A DNA stretch of 64,000 nt from Candidatus Spongiihabitans thiooxidans (GCA_001543005.1 LFLB01000002.1:123281-187280); one strand, 5' to 3'. Positions 28,562-38,114 are shown, counted from the stretch's first letter. Numbers and translations are program-made. The notes: generated by a model not told the origin, from the letters alone.

Positions 28562-29415
28562 TATTCTGCCGGTGCAGATTTTGCTTTGCTATCGGTAATA
28601 TTGTTGATAAGCATGTCAATCTTTTCAAGGTAGTCGAATAAATTCGAAAAATTCTTAAATTCCTTGATGTCAGAATCAATTTTTTCAACTCTTTTTAACG
28701 CATCAAGCGAATTTATTTGAGCATGAGCAATAGCATTTCTTGATTCATTCAATTTTTGTATTTCCCTATTATATCCATTTAAATTATGAGTCTTTTTCAC
28801 TATTTTGTGTTTTGAATTAAAACTTAATTCTTCTAATACTTCACTTTTTATGTCGATTTTTTCATTTAAACAACGCTCTACCTCTAAATGTTTTTCAATA
28901 ATTTTTTCTTTGATGTGGCTTAACAAAGAGGTATCTAATAATTTTTGTTTTTGTGCATCAGGAATAACATTTTTTTCAGAAAACACACGTATAGAATATT
29001 TTTTACTCAGTGCGTTTTTTAATTCTTGTTCTATGTTTTCATGCGAATCAATATATTTACTATTCACTAAAAAAGAGATGTTACCACCAAGGCTATCTTT
29101 TAATTTTTCTAAAATTCCTATTATTTTGGAGATAATGGTTTTATTGTTAGCATGAGTGTCTATCCCTAAAAGATGTAAATCACAGATAATATATCGCACC
29201 TTAGAAAGTTGTGATTTGCTTAATTTTTCTAAATCATCTAATTCACCTGTTGACCAAATTACTTTTAGATTGTCTCTAACTAATTCAAAATACAACGGCA
29301 TTATAGTTTCCTTCCAAACAGATTGACCGGGAGCATTTGTAGATTTTAAATCTATCTCATCAAGCACTGTTTCGCCAGAAAAATCATCGTCAATAATCAA
29401 AATATCATATAACAC
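28561..29415 (-). CDS. Receiver-like protein with HEPN-type C-terminal motif
   Basis: A 284-residue protein. It begins YDILIIDDDFSG (acidic cluster D9-D11) followed by VRYIICDLHLLG with Asp 79 at the position of a phosphoacceptor and ISFLVNSKY after it, resembling a two-component receiver with insertions. The C-terminal 80 residues are helical and hold SRNAIAHAQ at 225-233; RNAIAH is the R-x4-H motif of HEPN domains. It is 9 bp after the dual-GHKL gene and is coupled to the methylase gene (TAATG). Suggested role: output partner of the adjacent kinase-like ATPase. Receiver and HEPN calls rest on motifs, not on a structure search. Confidence 0.65.
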   Translation of the reverse strand: MLYDILIIDDDFSGETVLDEIDLKSTNAPGQSVWKETIMPLYFELVRDNLKVIWSTGELDDLEKLSKSQLSKVRYIICDLHLLGIDTHANNKTIISKIIGILEKLKDSLGGNISFLVNSKYIDSHENIEQELKNALSKKYSIRVFSEKNVIPDAQKQKLLDTSLLSHIKEKIIEKHLEVERCLNEKIDIKSEVLEELSFNSKHKIVKKTHNLNGYNREIQKLNESRNAIAHAQINSLDALKRVEKIDSDIKEFKNFSNLFDYLEKIDMLINNITDSKAKSAPAE

Positions 29416-29424
29416 GCTTATCCC

Positions 29425-31467
29425 TCATGTTTTAAAAATAAGTTTTAATACTGCACCGTTATTAAATTCAACAGGCAGTGCCTCGTCTTTTGCGTTACTT
29501 TGGCTTAATTCACCATCATGGGCTTGCATGATTTGTTCAACTAAATGCAAGCCAATGCCCATGCTGCTATCATCAAATCTGCCGGTAATAAAAGGTTGCT
29601 TAGCAGAGTCAAAACTCATATTAAAGCCTTGCCCATTATCAGCAATAATAATATTAATATTGTTGTTAGTTTGATAGGTTTTTATATAGATTTTCTTGGA
29701 TTTTATCTGATATTCTTTTAACCAATATGTGGCGTTATCCAATATATTAGTTAATGCTCCAATGACTAAATTTTTCTTGGCTATAATGTGAAAATCTTGT
29801 GATATGTCTGTGTTTATTTGAATTTTATGACTATCAAATCTATATTGAAAATTAGATAAAGATTGCTCAATGAGTTTTCTTAGAGAATGAGACGCTGCTC
29901 TTCTATCTATTTTTATTGCTTGCTTATATGTCTGCACAACGCTTTTTAAATATTGAAATGTTGCTTGGGCAGAATCATAATTTTTATCAGTAAATGCTTT
30001 TTCTAACCCATTAAGAATTTTATCAATTTCGTGAATGACAAAAGTTAAATTTAACCCGGCATTTGAGGCGTGCAGAAAAACATCTTTAATGTGTTTAAAT
30101 TCTTGTGAAAAATCTTGTAATTGGGTGATGATTTTTTGTTTTTTATTGTCATCAATATCAAAACCATCTACTGTATTGATAATCGCTTCTACTCGGTCAG
30201 AAATTTCACCCTTATTATATTCTTTACCTCCATAAGCAAGTTTTAGTTGCTCCTTGTCATCTTGTCTAAGTTTATTGACAATTTCTAATGAGATATTAAG
30301 TGCCTTTCTAAAATACTCAAAAGCCTCATTATGAATAAATCCCTCTCTATTAGTTTTTTCGCTTAATGCTGAACTGGTCTCCCTGATTAATTCAACACTG
30401 GCTAAAATTTGGTTAAAACCAATATGATCGCCTAATTTTTTTGCCCTGTTTTTATCTAAATCTAAAATATCGTTGTCTTTGCCTTCCTCGCCATAGTTAT
30501 AAACTCTCATTCTGTCTCTATATACCCTAATACCCCCATTTGCTTTCAGGTATTCTTTAATATCTTTATCGATTCTTTCTCCTAATACGCCAGCTAATTT
30601 ATATTCATAAATATAGCCCTTAAATCGTGTAATGCCTAAATCTATACAGGGCTGTATTTCTTTAAAATTGTGGATTACCTTTTCTAAATCGGCTTTTGTG
30701 ACAACTCGTGGTTTAATTTTATGGTTGTTATTTGTAAGGAGTTTATATTCAAAGTTTATGATTTCATTCTTTCTAAATTCTACATTGAACTCAAACAGAG
30801 CCTTGTTTTTAATATCATCAATATCAATCTCTTCTTTATCGATAAAAAGCCCATCATCATAGTAAAGTTTAATACTAAAGTCATCAATGGCTTTAAAAGG
30901 GGATTGTAATTTCTGCAAATCACTTTTAATACTTACAATATCAGGTTTAGTAAATTGCTTTTTTAGGTCGGTGATAATAATTTTTGTGCCAGTATTATCT
31001 ATTGCCTGAGGGGTATTATTTTCCATAACTCTTATTGGTTTAATATCACTTAGACTGCTAGAGTTTTCAAACATTTTCCAATCAATACTAAAATGCACTT
31101 CTGGCTTGTTTTCGGTTTTAGAGTAAAGCTCAATTTTATTGCCTAAGCGATGCGCTCCTAAACGACCAATGCCTTTTTCACCCAACGGATGTCGGCGGTA
31201 TTTCTTTGTTTTATCAGGTTCTAATTTGCTTTTACTACTCGCTCCGGGCTTTAGCCAAATGTTTTTTATAATATCAATATCCATACCATTGCCATTGTCT
31301 TCAATGATAATGTTGTCACGCATAATTTCTATTTTGACAGTATTGGCATCCGCATCATAAGCATTTTTTACCAATTCTGATATGGCTATTTTATGGTCCT
31401 GAATTAATTCTTCACCTAGCAAAACAATAATTTTAGGTGAAAATTCAAATTTTAAATCATGTTGCAT
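29425..31467 (-). CDS. Dual-GHKL protein: MORC/Hsp90-type ATPase fused to a histidine-kinase-like module
   Basis: A 680-residue protein with two ATPase domains of the GHKL fold. The N-terminal one has E31-x3-N35-x2-D38 (SELVKNAYDADA), EDNGNGM at 56-62 and GEKGIGRLG near 95. The C-terminal one has the histidine-kinase N-box NILDNATYWL at 574-583, G1 ADNGQGF from 609 and G2 SSMGIGLHLV near 636. His 479 in FVIHEIDKIL is about 99 residues before the second N-box, the usual distance of an H-box, so the middle helices may be a dimerisation/phosphotransfer domain. The TAATG overlap with the methylase gene upstream and the receiver-like gene downstream support a phosphorelay. No transmembrane segment, so sensing is cytoplasmic. 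Confidence 0.85.
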   Translation of the reverse strand: MQHDLKFEFSPKIIVLLGEELIQDHKIAISELVKNAYDADANTVKIEIMRDNIIIEDNGNGMDIDIIKNIWLKPGASSKSKLEPDKTKKYRRHPLGEKGIGRLGAHRLGNKIELYSKTENKPEVHFSIDWKMFENSSSLSDIKPIRVMENNTPQAIDNTGTKIIITDLKKQFTKPDIVSIKSDLQKLQSPFKAIDDFSIKLYYDDGLFIDKEEIDIDDIKNKALFEFNVEFRKNEIINFEYKLLTNNNHKIKPRVVTKADLEKVIHNFKEIQPCIDLGITRFKGYIYEYKLAGVLGERIDKDIKEYLKANGGIRVYRDRMRVYNYGEEGKDNDILDLDKNRAKKLGDHIGFNQILASVELIRETSSALSEKTNREGFIHNEAFEYFRKALNISLEIVNKLRQDDKEQLKLAYGGKEYNKGEISDRVEAIINTVDGFDIDDNKKQKIITQLQDFSQEFKHIKDVFLHASNAGLNLTFVIHEIDKILNGLEKAFTDKNYDSAQATFQYLKSVVQTYKQAIKIDRRAASHSLRKLIEQSLSNFQYRFDSHKIQINTDISQDFHIIAKKNLVIGALTNILDNATYWLKEYQIKSKKIYIKTYQTNNNINIIIADNGQGFNMSFDSAKQPFITGRFDDSSMGIGLHLVEQIMQAHDGELSQSNAKDEALPVEFNNGAVLKLIFKT

Positions 31468-32744
31468 TATTGTTGCCTTCCTATAATTACAAATTCCTCT
31501 GCGTAAATCTTTCGGCTATTTTTGTCACTGGTAAATTTACCGCTTTTATCTCTATAAGGCGTTAAAAATTTATTAGATATTTTTCTTTTACTGACTTCTA
31601 TTTCCTTATATCCTGCCATTAACATACTTTCAGTTAAATGTTTTGCATTATCTATACGCACTTGTTTGTATTCAGTATTGCCAATAACAAACAAAGCATA
31701 ACCACCGGTGTTTAATAATTTATGAGATTTTTGTATTACTTTTTGCATATCTACAAAATACTTAGCAGCATTTTTGGCTCTATGTTTATCAACTTTCCAT
31801 AACCTGGAAACATTGAGATTGCCTGTTTTGTTTAGTTGACTTTTGTTTTTATCAAAATCAGAATTATGGTGTAAACTGCCTACCGAACCACTTCTAAAAT
31901 CTCTAAAATCTTCTGTAAAACCAAGCCATAACAGGCTTAATTGGTGCAAATCAGCATATTCATAGGAGGTTACATAAGGCGGGCTAGTTACCAATAAATC
32001 AATTTTTTTTCTGGGTCGATTATTCATAAAGTTATTAATCTCAATTTCGACCCTAACGCCCTTTGGTCTACTATTATCAATATTGGCTTTTTTCATTGAT
32101 GTAAACTGCTTATGAAAAGCGTCTCTGACACTGATTATTTTTTTATTGGGATCGATAGTCGGTTTGATTGATTTTTGCAACCATTTAGAGGTTGATTTAA
32201 GAATATTAGAAAAAGCACAAAGAAAAAATTTTCTATATTTGCTTTGTTCAGGAGTGCTTTTGTATATGGCGGATTTAAGTTTAGATAATTCCTCAATCTG
32301 CTGATTATGGAACCAATAACTAATCCTTTCGTTTATGTCGGTAAGTGTCTCTTTTTCTACGGTTGAAGTATCAAATAAATTTATTATCTCAAGAAAATAT
32401 TTATCCAGCATACCTTGCTTATAAGTGCCACTTTTGACTTTTGCAATAAGTGTCGCAACGGGGTTTATATCGCAACCCCAAAAGTTTTTACCATTCCGAG
32501 ACGCTTCATAGGCCGTAGTTCCGCAACCACAAAAAATATCTGCCACAGTATTAACATGGAAGTTTTTATTCTTAACAATTTGCAATGCTTTTCTGGTAAT
32601 AAACGCAGGGAATTTAGCAGGATACGCGTGAATATGGTGCATTTTATGCTCTATCTCATATTCATAATTCCACTGCTCATTAATCGTTAGTTTATCAAAA
32701 TCAGTATCGTGTAAATCATCAAATGTTAGTATTTTATTTTCCAA
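31467..32744 (-). CDS. DNA methyltransferase of TSPPY class (N4-cytosine or N6-adenine)
   Basis: A 425-residue AdoMet-dependent DNA methylase. HAYPAKFPAFI (39-49) is followed by ADIFCGCGTTAYEA (68-81), a variant of the usual DPFxGSGTT, and LLVTSPPYVTSYEYADL (250-266) carries the catalytic TSPPY. The order and spacing fit a beta/permuted-class enzyme. It is encoded just before the dual-GHKL gene with a TAATG overlap. With the helicase and the ATPase it makes the core of the island system, and would mark self DNA. Confidence 0.9.
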   Translation of the reverse strand: MENKILTFDDLHDTDFDKLTINEQWNYEYEIEHKMHHIHAYPAKFPAFITRKALQIVKNKNFHVNTVADIFCGCGTTAYEASRNGKNFWGCDINPVATLIAKVKSGTYKQGMLDKYFLEIINLFDTSTVEKETLTDINERISYWFHNQQIEELSKLKSAIYKSTPEQSKYRKFFLCAFSNILKSTSKWLQKSIKPTIDPNKKIISVRDAFHKQFTSMKKANIDNSRPKGVRVEIEINNFMNNRPRKKIDLLVTSPPYVTSYEYADLHQLSLLWLGFTEDFRDFRSGSVGSLHHNSDFDKNKSQLNKTGNLNVSRLWKVDKHRAKNAAKYFVDMQKVIQKSHKLLNTGGYALFVIGNTEYKQVRIDNAKHLTESMLMAGYKEIEVSKRKISNKFLTPYRDKSGKFTSDKNSRKIYAEEFVIIGRQQ

Positions 32745-32777
32745 ATTTTATTTTATCGGCATTAAAAATGAAGGTGA

Positions 32778-33173
32778 CTAGTGTATCGTTTGGTTAAACT
32801 CTGGGACAACGCTGGCAATGCGTTCAAAATCTTGGTCGTTGTGTAATAAAATCAAGTCATTTTCAATGGCACATTGGACAATCAAACAATCAACACTGGA
32901 GCGGATGGTAATGCCTTTTTTGCGACATTTATAGTAGATTAAGGCGGCTTGTTCGTAACTGCTTTTAGGATTTTTTAGCTCGTAAAAATGGTAATAGTGC
33001 AAGGCTTGTTGGAGGTGGTTAAATTCCTTTTCACTACTAACGCCTTGTAAAATTTCAGTATAAATCACGGGCGTTAAACCGACTGTATTAGACAATAATA
33101 ATTTTTCGATATGAACAGTAGCATTACCATTAAAGGCATCAATCCAAACGGAGGTGTCTGCTAAATACATCAA
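32778..33173 (-). CDS. vapC: PIN-domain toxin, VapC family
   Basis: A 131-residue PIN RNase with the family acidic residues in MYLADTSVWIDAF, VIYTEILQG, SSVDCLIVQCAI and HNDQDFERI. Normal length. Its ATG overlaps the vapB stop by 4 bp. It is inserted between the island helicase and methylase genes, on the same strand, and would be co-transcribed with them. Confidence 0.92.
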   Translation of the reverse strand: MMYLADTSVWIDAFNGNATVHIEKLLLSNTVGLTPVIYTEILQGVSSEKEFNHLQQALHYYHFYELKNPKSSYEQAALIYYKCRKKGITIRSSVDCLIVQCAIENDLILLHNDQDFERIASVVPEFNQTIH

Positions 33174-33403
33174 TCTTCATCGGGTAAATGTGGATTGATA
33201 CGCAAAGCCTTGTAATCATAGCCCTCATAGAAAGGTTTTGAGCCAAATAAATCCGCGATAGTTGGTTTTTTCCTTTTGGCAATAAACTCTTTTAGGGCGG
33301 CATCAATCAACGCCCGTTTGGTTTTGATTTTGCTTAATTTCAGGGCTTCTTGAACGATGTTTTCATCTAAAACGATATTGGTTCTGTGGGCAGGATTTAG
33401 CAT
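33170..33403 (-). CDS. vapB: VapB antitoxin, ribbon-helix-helix type
   Basis: A 77-residue antitoxin. RTNIVLDENIVQEALKLSKI and KTKRALIDAALKEFIAKRK are the RHH DNA-binding segment typical of VapB; the C-terminus (FYEGYDYKALR) is the toxin-binding tail. ATG 33403 is chosen; an upstream in-frame start at 33439 adds a non-family stretch. As an RHH protein it probably autoregulates from the 92 bp gap after the helicase gene. Confidence 0.9.
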   Translation of the reverse strand: MLNPAHRTNIVLDENIVQEALKLSKIKTKRALIDAALKEFIAKRKKPTIADLFGSKPFYEGYDYKALRINPHLPDED

Positions 33404-33495
33404 TCTTTGGCTCTCTATATAAAATGTGTATTGTAGCATAAATTATGTGTATGACTGAGAAATTACAATAATCGGAGAAGCCGGGCTTCTCCGAT

Positions 33496-36400
33496 TCAGA
33501 CATAAGATTGCGATATAACAATACTTGGCTGGGTGTCTTTGGATGATTTTTCTTGGGTGATATCACTTTCTATATGGCGATTCACATCAAATTCTTCAAT
33601 AATTTCCAAAGTTTTAGCCAATATTACAATCGGTTTAATGCCTTTAATATTTTTACTTAATTTATTGATATTTTTAGTCAGTCTCTGAAAGCGTTTATTT
33701 TCTATTGCGTTGATGGCTTGCTTTATTTTTGTTTGCTCATCGGCATTGGTATTGGGTAAATTGTTGATTGATTTTAAAAAGTTAATCGCCTTTTTTTCAC
33801 TCACTGATAAAGATTTATTTTGAGTTTGGTTGATAATATTTTGCTCTATCTCAGCTTTGAAATTACCTAACGCAGATAGCACTTGCGGATAATGCTGATT
33901 ATGTAGGGCGACTGATTGAATACCGGGTGTGCATTTAAGTAACTTGGCAGTATTAATAAAACCATAATTTTCAATATTGGTTTTGTCTTTAACCAGATAA
34001 AAACGACTGCTGCCTTTATCCTCGGTGCGGGCAAAAACAAGGGTGGTGTTTTTGTGTGTGGCATTTTTAACCGCATTCCTTACTTTGGTAGGCAAATCCT
34101 TGATGCGTTTGTAGTCTTCCGGGTGGTCTTTTTTAAATTGCCTTATTTCCTCTAAAAATGGCATGGTTTCATTTTTTTCCTCTTGTATATTTTCATCAAA
34201 AATACCAAAGGTGCCAATTTGTTCGTCGGTTGAGTAAATTTGTGAATCCTCGCCTAAGGCACTGTGAAAAGCCTGTAGTTTTATCAGCGCCTTTTTTTCT
34301 AAAGCAATATCGTTATTGATTTGTTCGGTGGGGTAAAAATTATAAACAAAGATGCTGTTTGCCTTTTGTCCAATGCGATTGACCCTGCCTATGCGTTGTA
34401 TTAGTTTGGTGGCATTCCACGGGGTATCGTAATTTATCACCGTATTAGCGCGGTGCAGATTAACGCCCTCAGCCAAAACACCGGTAGTGATAATGAGTTG
34501 ATACTCGTCTTTTTTGTCTGCCTCCTTGATATTGGCATCAAAATTATCGGTAACGGTTCGTTTGAGACGGTTACGATTTTTGGCGTTGATGCTCAGCGTT
34601 TTATCCGCATAGTCGGTGTTATTTATTTGGTCGGTTAAATAATCCATGGTGTCGGTGCTTTCTGTGAAAATGATTATTTTTTGCTCTGTATTTTTCCGTT
34701 TGTCTAAAAAATCGGGTAATCGATCTAAAAACTCATCTCTTTTGGGGTCGTCTATTATCTTGTCCCAATCGTCGTTAAGGGCAGTGAGCAGTGTATGATC
34801 ATGTTTGACACCCTCAATAAACCCCACTTCAAAATTATCTGTGGTGCAAATAACAATGCTTGGGTCGGTGAGGCTTTCATTGGCAAGCAATGTCATTAAC
34901 TCTTCTTCTTTATCATCCAAAATATACTCCGCAATATTGATTTTAGGGGCGATGATGATTTTATTATTTTCAATCATTTTCAACATAACTTCAGACGATT
35001 TTATAAAGCGTTTCAGTGTTTGCTTAAAGGCATAAAAACTGCTGTCCATTCTTTTCAGTAATAGCGTTTTCATAATGGCTACCAGCTGTTCAGCAATAAA
35101 ATCTGCTCTGGTATATTGTTGTTTTAATTCTGGTTTTAGATAATGCAAAGCCCGGTAACGGGTATACAATAAGCCAGAATACGATTGTTTTTTATTGTCA
35201 ATTTTTTTAATGGTGTCATCGTATAACGCCTCTAAATCATTGGCTAATTGATAATAGATGGGTTGGGGCGGTGTTGTTTCCGGAAAGGTTATCTCATGCT
35301 CATCTAGGTCTTGTTTGTAACGTTGATTGGCTAATAAATCAGTGCGTGTGCGTCTGACCATTAACGGTGCTATCACTCTTTCTCTAATTTTTTTGTACAG
35401 TAGTTTGGTTTTTTGTGACGCTGTTTTTTTATTGGCTAATTTCACAATATCTTTATATTCTTTCTTTACCCCAGTGAAAAAATGTGCCAAAGGGAAATCC
35501 AGTGTTGAGTTGTTGCCATCTTGGAATAATACAATTTGATTGTATAAGTCATCAGGGCGGTTATTTAGCGGAGTGGCAGAAATGAGCATTACTTTTTTGT
35601 CGTTCCCAGCCGCTGTTTTGGTTTTGCAAATAATTTGCAATTGGGTATAAGCTCCCGCCGTATCGTTGCGAAATTTATGCGCTTCATCCACAATCACCAT
35701 ATCGTATTGTTTGGCATCGGCATCGGGTATTGTGTGTAAACTGCCGTTGGTGATAACTTTAAACGCATCGTCAATGGCAAAACTTTTTAAGGTATCTTGC
35801 CAGTTTTGCCTAAGTGCCGGTGGAATAACCAATAAAATTCTACTGCGATAATTAGGATAGCCGTTATGATAATAAAATTGTCGGGCAATTAAAGTAGCAA
35901 TCACGGTTTTACCTAAACCCACCACATCGGAAAGAAAAAAGCCATTATGCTTTTTAAGCATTTCCCAACCCTCATTAACCGCATCCATTTGATAGGACAA
36001 ACGCTCGAAATTATCCGGCAAGTCTTTAATGGAATTAGGGTCAAATTCAACCTCGCTGCCAAAATATTCAATCAAACATTTTAGGTAAAGCTCGTAGGGG
36101 GTGATGGCTGCTAGATGGGTTTTTTTGAGACTATCTTTGGTTATGTGCGGCAATATTTCGACGCCTTCCTGCCATAATTTTTCAAACTCTACGGTGGCAA
36201 ATTGGATATCCTGATAGTCGTTTAACAAAACATTAAATTCATAATTGGAGCTGGTTTTTGTGCCTAAACCAGCATCGGTTAGGTTTGATGAACCGGTAAT
36301 TACATTGCCGGCTTTGTGTTGGTTAAAATTATCCGGGCGAAAAATGTATATTTTGGCGTGAATGTTTTGGTTAGGATGGGCTTTTAATTGCACCTTGCCG

Positions 36401-36759
36401 CTTTGCATATCAGCAATAAAATCACTGATACCGCGCTCGGTCGCCTCATCATAATTCGCTTTTTTGACATCATCTATAAACTGCTTCCGCCAATTTCCAA
36501 TGGTTTTATCGGCATCGCCCTTAAACAATGCCAATCCATCGCGGTGCATATCTGCGCTGACTTTATCCACATTAATGCCCACCAAAATACGAATATGGGC
36601 TACATTTTCCAGCAAAGGCCGCAGTTTGAAATAACCCGATGAGCGGAAATAGCCCACTAAAACATCAAAATTGTTTAGGCTTTCGTTGTGGTTAAAAATA
36701 CCTTCAAGTTTGTTAAAGAGGGTGTTGCTGTCTTGGTTGGTAAAAAATTTAGTATCCAT
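33496..36759 (-). CDS. PLD-domain fused SNF2-type helicase of the defence island
   Basis: A 1087-residue protein. Residues 1-200 are a phospholipase D-type domain with NIHAKIYIF (H134, K136) and GSSNLTDAGL (156-165). The helicase core follows: Q-motif near 257, GLGKT at 281-285, VIVDEAHKF (356-363), LISATPLNN and, in the second RecA domain, VLAEGVNLHRANTVINYD and IQRIGRVNRIGQ. A long lysine-rich helical C-terminus ends the protein. It should translocate on double-stranded DNA and cut with its PLD domain, probably as a homodimer. It is the first gene of the island, only 16 bp after mutY, so it may be read from the mutY transcript. Confidence 0.93.
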   Translation of the reverse strand: MDTKFFTNQDSNTLFNKLEGIFNHNESLNNFDVLVGYFRSSGYFKLRPLLENVAHIRILVGINVDKVSADMHRDGLALFKGDADKTIGNWRKQFIDDVKKANYDEATERGISDFIADMQSGKVQLKAHPNQNIHAKIYIFRPDNFNQHKAGNVITGSSNLTDAGLGTKTSSNYEFNVLLNDYQDIQFATVEFEKLWQEGVEILPHITKDSLKKTHLAAITPYELYLKCLIEYFGSEVEFDPNSIKDLPDNFERLSYQMDAVNEGWEMLKKHNGFFLSDVVGLGKTVIATLIARQFYYHNGYPNYRSRILLVIPPALRQNWQDTLKSFAIDDAFKVITNGSLHTIPDADAKQYDMVIVDEAHKFRNDTAGAYTQLQIICKTKTAAGNDKKVMLISATPLNNRPDDLYNQIVLFQDGNNSTLDFPLAHFFTGVKKEYKDIVKLANKKTASQKTKLLYKKIRERVIAPLMVRRTRTDLLANQRYKQDLDEHEITFPETTPPQPIYYQLANDLEALYDDTIKKIDNKKQSYSGLLYTRYRALHYLKPELKQQYTRADFIAEQLVAIMKTLLLKRMDSSFYAFKQTLKRFIKSSEVMLKMIENNKIIIAPKINIAEYILDDKEEELMTLLANESLTDPSIVICTTDNFEVGFIEGVKHDHTLLTALNDDWDKIIDDPKRDEFLDRLPDFLDKRKNTEQKIIIFTESTDTMDYLTDQINNTDYADKTLSINAKNRNRLKRTVTDNFDANIKEADKKDEYQLIITTGVLAEGVNLHRANTVINYDTPWNATKLIQRIGRVNRIGQKANSIFVYNFYPTEQINNDIALEKKALIKLQAFHSALGEDSQIYSTDEQIGTFGIFDENIQEEKNETMPFLEEIRQFKKDHPEDYKRIKDLPTKVRNAVKNATHKNTTLVFARTEDKGSSRFYLVKDKTNIENYGFINTAKLLKCTPGIQSVALHNQHYPQVLSALGNFKAEIEQNIINQTQNKSLSVSEKKAINFLKSINNLPNTNADEQTKIKQAINAIENKRFQRLTKNINKLSKNIKGIKPIVILAKTLEIIEEFDVNRHIESDITQEKSSKDTQPSIVISQSYV

Positions 36760-36775
36760 CGCTTTTGTTACTGAG

Positions 36776-37885
36776 TTAATCGGTTACCATTTTGTTATGG
36801 TTCTTGTCATTGAGTCGCTTAAAAATTTTTTGCACCGCGGCCGGGATGCCAAGCGCGACATCGGATAACGGGTTGTACCAAAGATAGTAATCGGTGTCCA
36901 TGATGACACCCATGAATCCAGATGAGTCCTGATCAACTGTGCAGTGTATGGGTTGAATTTCCAATTCAAAATGGGTAAAGCCATGATGCACAATTGCCAT
37001 ATTTTTACCTGACTTTACGGCGATGCCAAGCTCTTTTTTGCACCAGCACTGAAAGTCCTGTTCGGCGTTGCTGATTTCTGGAAATACCCAAAGACCGCCC
37101 CATATACCGCTTGGCGGGCGTTTAATCAGCAAATATTCGGAATTGGAATTGGCAATTAATATCATCCTGGATTGTCGGTGCGGACGGGGCACTTTCGGCT
37201 TGGGTGTGGGATAGGACGTCGGGTTGCCCTGTAAAAAAGCCAGGCATTTGCAGCTAATCGGGCATTTTGAACAATCCGGGTGGCGTCTAGTACAAAGGGT
37301 TGCTCCAAGATCCATTATTGCCTGGGTATAGTCTGCGACACGCTTATTCGGTGTAAGCTGTTCAGCCAGAGCCCATAATTGGTTTTCCACTGTTTTGGTT
37401 CCCGGATAACCCGAAATAGCGAAATAGCGGGTCAGCACCCGTTTGACGTTGCCATCGAGAATTGGGTGTCGAGCATTTTGGGAAAAAGCGAGAATGGCGC
37501 TGGCGGTGGAACGGCCTATGCCGGGCAGTGCCATAACCTGATCCAGGCTTAACGGGAAATCGCCGTCATGTTGATCGCGAATTTGCTGTGCGGCGAGATG
37601 CAGGTTTCTGGCTCTGGCGTAATAACCCAGTCCAGCCCAATAAGTCATAACGGCTTCGGTTTCGGCGTTTGCCAATGAGTCAATATTGGGAAACCGCGCG
37701 ATGAATTTTTGGTAGTATGAGATGACTGTTTCAACCTGGGTTTGTTGCAGCATGATTTCGGCAATCCAAATGTGATATGGATCTCTGGTTTGTTGCCAGG
37801 GTAAAGATTTACGACCGTGATGATCAAACCACTTGAGCAGGGACTGACTAAAATCTGATTTTGGTTTTTTGCGGTTAGCGATCAA
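36776..37885 (-). CDS. mutY: A/G-specific adenine DNA glycosylase MutY
   Basis: Removes adenine mispaired with 8-oxoguanine. The 369-residue product has the HhH-GPD core with LPGIGRSTASAILAF and the catalytic LDGNVKRVL Asp region, the Fe-S cluster Cys in CTRRHPDCSKCPISCKC and the C-terminal NUDIX-like recognition domain (PPSGIWGGLWVFPE). The extreme C-terminus abuts the defence island. It is divergent from yejA. YggX, often next to MutY and both linked to oxidative damage, is 13 kb downstream. Confidence 0.97.
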   Translation of the reverse strand: MIANRKKPKSDFSQSLLKWFDHHGRKSLPWQQTRDPYHIWIAEIMLQQTQVETVISYYQKFIARFPNIDSLANAETEAVMTYWAGLGYYARARNLHLAAQQIRDQHDGDFPLSLDQVMALPGIGRSTASAILAFSQNARHPILDGNVKRVLTRYFAISGYPGTKTVENQLWALAEQLTPNKRVADYTQAIMDLGATLCTRRHPDCSKCPISCKCLAFLQGNPTSYPTPKPKVPRPHRQSRMILIANSNSEYLLIKRPPSGIWGGLWVFPEISNAEQDFQCWCKKELGIAVKSGKNMAIVHHGFTHFELEIQPIHCTVDQDSSGFMGVIMDTDYYLWYNPLSDVALGIPAAVQKIFKRLNDKNHNKMVTD

Positions 37886-38012
37886 GTTGGGGTCAGGTCA
37901 GGGCCGAGTCAGGGATTAGGTGGAATGAAATGCAACAACTGTGGTCTGATTACGAAAATAAGAACTACCAGTGTAACAATACTAAAAACTAAAAATGCAA
38001 CAATCTGACATG

Positions 38013-38088
38013 AGACGGATTTTGTGCGTATCGTCCTTGATACGCACCCCTACGGGGCTTGCGCGAAAATCCGTTCCAGACGGATTTT
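38013..38088. repeat. Palindromic repeat element upstream of yejA
   Basis: Outer arms ACGGATTTT (38015-38023) and AAAATCCGT (38066-38074) enclose two hairpins: GTGCGTATC-6-GATACGCAC (38024-38047) and CCCC-TAC-GGGG. An 11 bp direct repeat (AGACGGATTTT at 38013 and 38078) flanks it like a target duplication. Its inverted complement resembles the element in petC (57346-57411): the hairpin core GCGTATC-6-GATACGC is shared, with only transitions in the loop (reverse AAGGAC against AGGGAT). It overlaps the region upstream of the likely yejA start. Confidence 0.7.
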
Positions 38089-38114
38089 TCAGGCTATCGA
38101 ACAGGAAATCAAAA

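Noticed and set aside
23471..36759. BREX or DISARM system
   Set aside because: No PglZ, BrxA/B/C/L or DUF1998 helicase is present. The PLD domain is fused to the SNF2 helicase, and the Eco57I-class methylase alone does not make it BREX.
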